From: an uncultured Propionivibrio sp.
GTDB taxonomy: Bacteria > Pseudomonadota > Gammaproteobacteria > Burkholderiales > Rhodocyclaceae
Assembly (NCBI GenBank): GCA_938040985.1
Contig: CALHZD010000043.1
Span: forward strand, 1 to 10,315
Length of the DNA stretch: 10,315 nucleotides
Direction of reading: 5' to 3'
A program made the translations under genes and the position numbers. The notes under the pieces were generated by a model that saw only the letters and a program-made list of their open reading frames with translations, did no database searches and was not told the origin of the DNA. Of this stretch, positions 6,066 through 10,315 are shown piece by piece. Every line of letters begins with the position of its first letter. Position 1 is the first letter of the stretch.

Positions 6066-7436
6066 ATGCTTGAGGAAAACTGGAACGAGTGGAACAGCCG
6101 GGACAACTGGAACGACTGGAACGACTGCGGCCACGGAGTTCATCCCGTCAGCGCGCTGGATTACTTGCCGGCGCCGCAGTTACGTCAATTGCAGTTGCGG
6201 CGCTTGCAAGCGGTTGTTGCGCGCGCCTATGCCAAGGTTGCGCCGTTTCGCGCCCGGATGGAAGCGCGGCAAATGACGCCCGCTTCGGTCGAGTGCCTGG
6301 AAGATATCGCCCGGCTGCCGTTCTCGGTCAAGGCCGATCTGCGCGATCACTATCCGTTCGGCCTCTTCGCCAGTCCGATGCAGGAAATCGTCAGGCTGCA
6401 TGCATCCAGCGGCACCACCGGCAAGCCGATCGTCGTCGCTTATACCCGCGAGGATCTGCGCGTCTGGTCCTCCGTCGTGCTGCGCACCTTTGCCGCCGCG
6501 GGTATTCATCGCGGCGATATTGTCCAGAATGCCTTTGGCTACGGCCTGTTTACCGGCGGTCTCGGCGTGCATTATGGACTGGAAGCGCTGGGAGCGACCG
6601 TGGTGCCGACCTCCGGCGGCAATACGGACCGGCAGATCATGCTCATGCGCGATTTCGGCGTCACGGCCATCTGCTGTACGCCCAGCTATTTTCTGCACAT
6701 GATCGAACGCGCCGCAGCGTTGGGGATTGATTTGCATACGCTCCCGCTGCGTACGGGCATTTTCGGCGCCGAGCCGTGGTCGGACGACATGCGCGCGCGC
6801 ATCGAACGCGACAGCGGCATCCGCGCTTTTGATATTTATGGCCTGTCCGAAATCATCGGGCCGGGTATTGGCGGAGAATGCCCGGCGCAGCACGGGCTGC
6901 ACATTTTTGAAGACCACTTCTATCCCGAAATCATTGATTCGGAAAGCGGCCGCGTACTGCCGGAGGGCGAGGAAGGGGAGCTCGTATTGACGACGCTTTC
7001 CAAACGCGCGATGCCGATGATCCGCTATCGCACGCGCGATATTACGCGGCTGATCGCCGAGCCCTGCGCATGCGGCCGCACCGTGCGCCGTATCGCCCGT
7101 GTGGCGCGACGCAGCGACGATATGTTCATCATTCGCGGCGTCAATGTGTTCCCCACGCAGATCGAAGCGGCGCTGCTGGCGGTGGAAGGCGTCTTGCCGC
7201 ATTACCGGATCGTGCTGACGCGCGAAGGCGGGCTGGATCAGCTGGGCGTCGAGGTCGAAGTCGGCCCCGAACTGTTCAGCGACAAGGTCAGCGCCGTAGA
7301 GAAAGTGCATCAGCGCCTTGCGCATTCCATCGAGCGCATTACCGGCATCCGCGCCGGCGTCCGCCTGGTCGAGCCGAACACCTTGCCGCGCAGCGAAGGC
7401 AAGATCCAGCGCGTTCTCGATCTGCGCCGTGGTTGA
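6066..7436 (+). CDS. paaK: Phenylacetate-CoA ligase family protein 2 (arylacetate, AMP-forming)
   Basis: A 456-aa second PaaK-type ligase, clearly related to but different from PaaK1. Motifs: HASSGTTGKP (112-121), FGYGLFTGGLGVHYG (157-171), DIYGLSEIIGPG (256-267), YRTRD (321-325), PCACGR (333-338), RSDDMFIIRGVNVFP (349-363) and the C-terminal lysine K446 in RSEGKIQRVLDLR. It should form arylacetyl-CoA in the cytoplasm; the exact acid is not readable. The start at 6066 is supported by AGAAGAGG about 7 nt upstream. The first 24 residues are unusual. Instead of the usual W-N-x-E-x-E-x-L-P beginning there is a repeat-built stretch (NWNEWNSRDNWNDWND) encoded by 9-bp repeats. Recognisable PaaK sequence starts near LDYLPAPQLRQLQLRRL (31-47). 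No alternative start lies between this tail and the conserved part. It is followed by act2 after 140 bp. Confidence 0.9.
   Translation: MLEENWNEWNSRDNWNDWNDCGHGVHPVSALDYLPAPQLRQLQLRRLQAVVARAYAKVAPFRARMEARQMTPASVECLEDIARLPFSVKADLRDHYPFGLFASPMQEIVRLHASSGTTGKPIVVAYTREDLRVWSSVVLRTFAAAGIHRGDIVQNAFGYGLFTGGLGVHYGLEALGATVVPTSGGNTDRQIMLMRDFGVTAICCTPSYFLHMIERAAALGIDLHTLPLRTGIFGAEPWSDDMRARIERDSGIRAFDIYGLSEIIGPGIGGECPAQHGLHIFEDHFYPEIIDSESGRVLPEGEEGELVLTTLSKRAMPMIRYRTRDITRLIAEPCACGRTVRRIARVARRSDDMFIIRGVNVFPTQIEAALLAVEGVLPHYRIVLTREGGLDQLGVEVEVGPELFSDKVSAVEKVHQRLAHSIERITGIRAGVRLVEPNTLPRSEGKIQRVLDLRRG
6081..6134 (+). repeat. 9-bp tandem repeat inside the 5' end of paaK2
   Basis: Six consecutive 9-bp units read TGGAACGAG, TGGAACAGC, CGGGACAAC, TGGAACGAC, TGGAACGAC and TGCGGCCAC. 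A higher-order 27-bp period is also visible (6078 and 6105). Each unit is exactly three codons, so a gain or loss of units would keep the reading frame and only lengthen or shorten a Trp-Asn-Asp/Glu-rich N-terminal tail. Confidence 0.8.
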
Positions 7437-7576
7437 GCGTTCCTGAAAGCCGTCTCGGTGGTGGCTGCGCGAGGCATTCTGCCTATGATGCCGATGACGG
7501 GTTGGCGGGCGATCTGCGCTCAACGGGCAGTGGCGGGCCGGATCGACTGATCTTTCTTTGAACAGGGGTTTGAGCC

Positions 7577-8041
7577 ATGAAAATTACCCAGCTTTCCTGC
7601 TTTATCGAAAATCGCCCGGGCCGTCTGCACGCAGCGTGTATGGCGCTTGCCGCCCGGGGCGTCAACATCCGCACGCTCTCGCTGGCGGATACCGCCGAAT
7701 TTGGCATCCTGCGCCTGATCGTCGCCGATCCGGAAGCCGGCAAGGCCGCGCTTGAGGCGGCCGGCTATACCGTGCGGCTGACGGATGTGGTCGCGGTCGA
7801 AGTGCCGGACGATGCCGGCGGTTTGGCGCGGGTGCTGGCCGAGACGGATGCCGCGGGATTAAACATCGAGTACATGTACGCCTTCAGCACGGCGGTTGGC
7901 CGGAACGCCGTCGTGATTATCCGTTTCTCCGATCCCGATCGGGCGGTGGCCGAGCTTTCCCGGCACAGTATTAGCATCGTCAAGCCGGTGACGCTGCTCA
8001 AGCGCCGAGCTGCGGCAAGGCTTCGGCGACGCGCGCAATGA
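7577..8041 (+). CDS. Tandem ACT-domain protein (ACT2), partner of PaaK2
   Basis: A 154-aa protein with two ACT-like halves (about 2-68 and 71-140), similar in plan to ACT1. Its marks are ENRPGRLHAACMALAARGVN (11-30), IRTLSLADTAEFGILRLIV (31-49) and EVPDDAGGLARVLAETDAAG (75-94). It probably binds an amino acid; with paaK2 and iorAB upstream, an aromatic amino acid is the natural guess. AGGGG about 9 nt upstream supports the ATG at 7577. It is the last gene of iorA-iorB-paaK2-act2 and lies 140 bp after paaK2; I see no promoter or gene in that gap. The end is odd. Residues 141-154 (LKRRAAARLRRRAQ) are read from DNA antisense to the 3' end of miaA, giving a very basic tail that ACT proteins of this type do not usually have. 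An earlier stop codon was probably lost. Confidence 0.88.
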   Translation: MKITQLSCFIENRPGRLHAACMALAARGVNIRTLSLADTAEFGILRLIVADPEAGKAALEAAGYTVRLTDVVAVEVPDDAGGLARVLAETDAAGLNIEYMYAFSTAVGRNAVVIIRFSDPDRAVAELSRHSISIVKPVTLLKRRAAARLRRRAQ

Positions 8042-8972
8042 TGCGTGCGCTCAGGTCGGCTGCGAGGCAGTCGAAGATTTCCGGCTTCAGCGTGTTGTTC
8101 ATCCAGGTGATCTGTCGCTTGGCCAGCTGCCGCGTGGCGTAGATGCCGCGTTCACGTAGCGCCTTGTGCGGGATGAGGCCGTCCTGCGCTGCCCAGACCT
8201 GCCGGTAGCCGACGCAGCGCATCGACGGCAGGTCGGGCGAGAGGCGATATTTGCTGCGTAATCCGGCAACTTCATCTTCCAGACCGGCGGCGAGCATGGC
8301 ATCGAAACGCTCGGCGATGCGCGCGTGCAATGCGCTGCGGTCGGTAGGCAGCAGGCCGAGCTTCAAGAATTTTCCCGGCGGTTTGGGCGCCGCCGATTCA
8401 GCCAGCAGCGCCGACATCGGGCGGCCGCTGAGGCGGTAAATTTCCAGCGCACGCTGAATGCGCTGCGCGTCAGTGGGTGGCAGGCGCGCCGCAGTGTGCG
8501 GGTCAACCTGCGCTAGCAGGCGATGCACGTGCGGCCAGCCATGCGCGGCGGCCAGCGCATCAATCTCGGCGCGGACGGCCGGGTCGGCCTGCGGCAGCGC
8601 GGCCAACCCTTCAAGCAGCGCCTTGTAATAGAGCATGGTGCCGCCGACGAGCAGCGGAATACGCCCGGCGGCGGCGATGTCGGCCATGGCAGCCAGGGCG
8701 TCGGCGCAAAAGCGCGCGGCCGAGTAGCGTTCTTCCGGACTGACGAGATCGATCAGCCGGTGCGGATAGGCGGCCAGTGTTTCATGATCGGGCTTGGCCG
8801 TGCCGATGTTCATGTCACGGAAAACTTGTGCCGAGTCGACGCTGATGATGTCGACCGGAAAACGGCGCGCCAGCGCCAAGGCAAGGGCGGTTTTGCCGCT
8901 GGCGGTGGGGCCCATCAGCAGAATGGCAGGCGGCTGGCCGGCAATGGGTGCGGGCGCCGAATCAATGGGCAT
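7998..8972 (-). CDS. miaA: tRNA dimethylallyltransferase
   Basis: A 324-aa enzyme that transfers a dimethylallyl group from dimethylallyl diphosphate to N6 of A37 in tRNAs reading codons that begin with U. All family marks are present: P-loop GPTASGKT (21-28), DSAQVFRDMNIGTAKP (46-61), where most homologues have Tyr at the Phe, VGGTMLYYKALL (109-120), DAQRIQRALE (168-177), GYRQ (255-258) and ATRQLAKRQITW (279-290). Length is normal. The ATG at 8972 begins three bases after the mutL stop, so the two are translated as a tight pair, as in many proteobacteria. The ribosome site is poor (GGGCGC), which fits translational coupling. Its 3' end overlaps act2 on the opposite strand by 44 bp, leaving no room for a terminator between them. 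Confidence 0.97.
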   Translation of the reverse strand: MPIDSAPAPIAGQPPAILLMGPTASGKTALALALARRFPVDIISVDSAQVFRDMNIGTAKPDHETLAAYPHRLIDLVSPEERYSAARFCADALAAMADIAAAGRIPLLVGGTMLYYKALLEGLAALPQADPAVRAEIDALAAAHGWPHVHRLLAQVDPHTAARLPPTDAQRIQRALEIYRLSGRPMSALLAESAAPKPPGKFLKLGLLPTDRSALHARIAERFDAMLAAGLEDEVAGLRSKYRLSPDLPSMRCVGYRQVWAAQDGLIPHKALRERGIYATRQLAKRQITWMNNTLKPEIFDCLAADLSARIIARVAEALPQLGA

Positions 8973-8975
8973 CGT

Positions 8976-10315
8976 TTAGCGCCCGCGCAGAAAGAGACGG
9001 TCGAGTTCGTCGAGCGAGAGCTGCGTCCAGGTCGGCCGGCCATGATTGCATTGATCGGCGCGCTCGGTGGCTTCCATCTGACGCAGTAGCGCATTCATTT
9101 CGGGAACCGTGAGCAGGCGATGGGCGCGTACCGCGCCGTGACAGGCCATCGTCGAGAGCAGTTCGTTGCGGCGGGCGAGCGTCAATTGTGTCACGCCATG
9201 TTCGCGCAGGTCGGCCAGGACGGCGCGCACCAGCGCCGCCGGGTCGCTCGCCTGTAACAGCGCCGGAACGGCGCGGACGGCTAGTTGCGTCGGCCCTGCC
9301 GGCGTGATTTCAAAACCCAGCGCGCTGAGGGTGGCCGCGTGCTCTTCGGCGGCGGCGATATCGAGCGCATCAGCACTGAAAACGGCGGGAATGAGCAGCC
9401 TTTGCACGGCGACATGGCGGCTGTCGACGGCCGCTTTGAGCTGTTCATAAAGAATGCGTTCATGCGCCGCGTGCATATCGATGAGCACCAGGCCGTGCAC
9501 GTTCTGCGCCAAGATGTAGATGCCGTGCAGTTGTCCCAGCGCATAGCCGAGCGGCGGGGCATTTTTTTCTTCTTTCGCCGCGCCCGTTTCCGCATAGATT
9601 GGGCGAGACACTTTGCCGTGCGCGGGCGAGGCGGCGGGACGGGAAAAGGCGGCCTGGGCAAAAGCGGTGTAAGCCGAGACCGCCGGTTCGCTGATGCGCA
9701 GCGAAGCCTGACGCGCAGCGGTGTATGGAGCCGGAGCCGCTGAATCGGGCGATATGCCGGTTTCGGCGGGTTGTGCTGCCGCCTGTATTGGCGCGCTGCG
9801 CTCGGAGAAGACGGGCAATACCGGGTTTGAGAGGGCGCTCAAGGGGCTGGATAGCGCTTTCTGAACGGCGTGGAAAACGAACTGGTGTACGGCGCGCGCG
9901 TCGCGGAAACGAACTTCGCTTTTGGCCGGGTGGACATTGACATCGACCGCCGCCGGATCGATATCGAGGAAAAGGCAATAGGCGGGATAGCGGCTGCCGT
10001 GCAGCATGTCGCGGTAAGCTTCGCGCAGGGCATGCATGAGCAGTTTGTCGCGCACAAAACGGCCGTTGACGTAACAATATTGGGCGTCGCTGCGCGCCCG
10101 CGAATGCGCGGGCAGGGCACAGTAGCCGGTGAGTTTGAGCACGCCGGCATCCACAGTGACAAGGCGTGATTCCGTCGTGAAGGCGTCGCCGAGAATAGCG
10201 CCGATGCGCGCCTGCATGTCGCTTTTGGGCAGGCGCAGGTTGGTGCGGCCATTGTGCGCCACCATGATGGCGACTTCCGGATAGGCCATCGCGACGCGCT
10301 TGATGGCTTCCAGAC
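8976..10315 (-). CDS. mutL: DNA mismatch repair protein MutL (5' end beyond the window)
   Basis: The C-terminal 446 or so residues of MutL, the ATPase that couples mismatch recognition by MutS to strand cutting. The frame stays open to the right edge (reading L-E-A-I-K-R-V-A before the Met at 10289), so the gene starts outside the window and the ATP-binding motifs are not seen. Present are the transducer region with YVNGRFVRDKLLMHALREAY and VDVNVHPAKSEVRF, a Pro/Ala-rich linker, and the C-terminal dimerisation domain with LGYALGQLHGIYILAQ. DMHAAHERILYE resembles the endonuclease metal motif DQHA(X)2E(X)4E with Met for Gln. The end, ADQCNHGRPTWTQLSLDEL followed by FLRGR, is in the style of betaproteobacteria. 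It is upstream of miaA in one operon. Confidence 0.96.
   Translation of the reverse strand, partial: LEAIKRVAMAYPEVAIMVAHNGRTNLRLPKSDMQARIGAILGDAFTTESRLVTVDAGVLKLTGYCALPAHSRARSDAQYCYVNGRFVRDKLLMHALREAYRDMLHGSRYPAYCLFLDIDPAAVDVNVHPAKSEVRFRDARAVHQFVFHAVQKALSSPLSALSNPVLPVFSERSAPIQAAAQPAETGISPDSAAPAPYTAARQASLRISEPAVSAYTAFAQAAFSRPAASPAHGKVSRPIYAETGAAKEEKNAPPLGYALGQLHGIYILAQNVHGLVLIDMHAAHERILYEQLKAAVDSRHVAVQRLLIPAVFSADALDIAAAEEHAATLSALGFEITPAGPTQLAVRAVPALLQASDPAALVRAVLADLREHGVTQLTLARRNELLSTMACHGAVRAHRLLTVPEMNALLRQMEATERADQCNHGRPTWTQLSLDELDRLFLRGR

Noticed and set aside
6180..7523. A 447-codon open frame on the minus strand
   Set aside because: It is exactly antisense to paaK2, has no recognisable domain, and is His/Arg/Ala/Gln-rich as expected for a mirror frame of a GC-rich gene. 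paaK2 carries every expected motif.

Overview
The window looks like chromosomal DNA of a GC-rich betaproteobacterium, possibly of the Rhodocyclales. This rests on the mutL-miaA pair, on MutL C-terminal wording typical of betaproteobacteria, and on an anaerobic-style arylpyruvate and arylacetyl-CoA gene set. The taxonomic call is an inference from protein sequence; no rRNA gene is present.

Layout: bases 1-314 hold no recognisable gene but carry an 80-bp direct repeat. A minus-strand gene for an exported histidine-phosphatase-family protein follows (315-1145), with a candidate promoter at 1259-1286. Bases 1146-1732 otherwise hold a broken 216-bp relic of iorA and a degenerate 15-bp tandem repeat. 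The core is a divergent cluster. On the minus strand are paaK1 (arylacetate-CoA ligase) and act1 (tandem ACT-domain protein). On the plus strand, from a shared 175-bp control region, run iorA, iorB, paaK2 and act2. The 3' end of act2 overlaps the 3' end of miaA by 44 bp. miaA and the incomplete mutL form a minus-strand housekeeping pair that runs off the right edge.

How the genes may work together: IorAB is a thiamine-diphosphate 2-oxoacid oxidoreductase that interconverts arylpyruvates and arylacetyl-CoA plus CO2. The two PaaK ligases make arylacetyl-CoA from the free acid, CoA and ATP. Together they could reclaim arylacetates for aromatic amino acid synthesis, or feed both arylpyruvates and arylacetates into one arylacetyl-CoA pool for breakdown. 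The two ACT proteins are plausible amino-acid sensors for their neighbouring ligases. The unusual points are the duplicated paaK-act pair around a single iorAB, an IorA with no C-terminal ferredoxin domain, a compact IorB, a repeat-built N-terminus on PaaK2, an act2 tail read from DNA antisense to miaA, and the iorA relic about 2.4 kb away.
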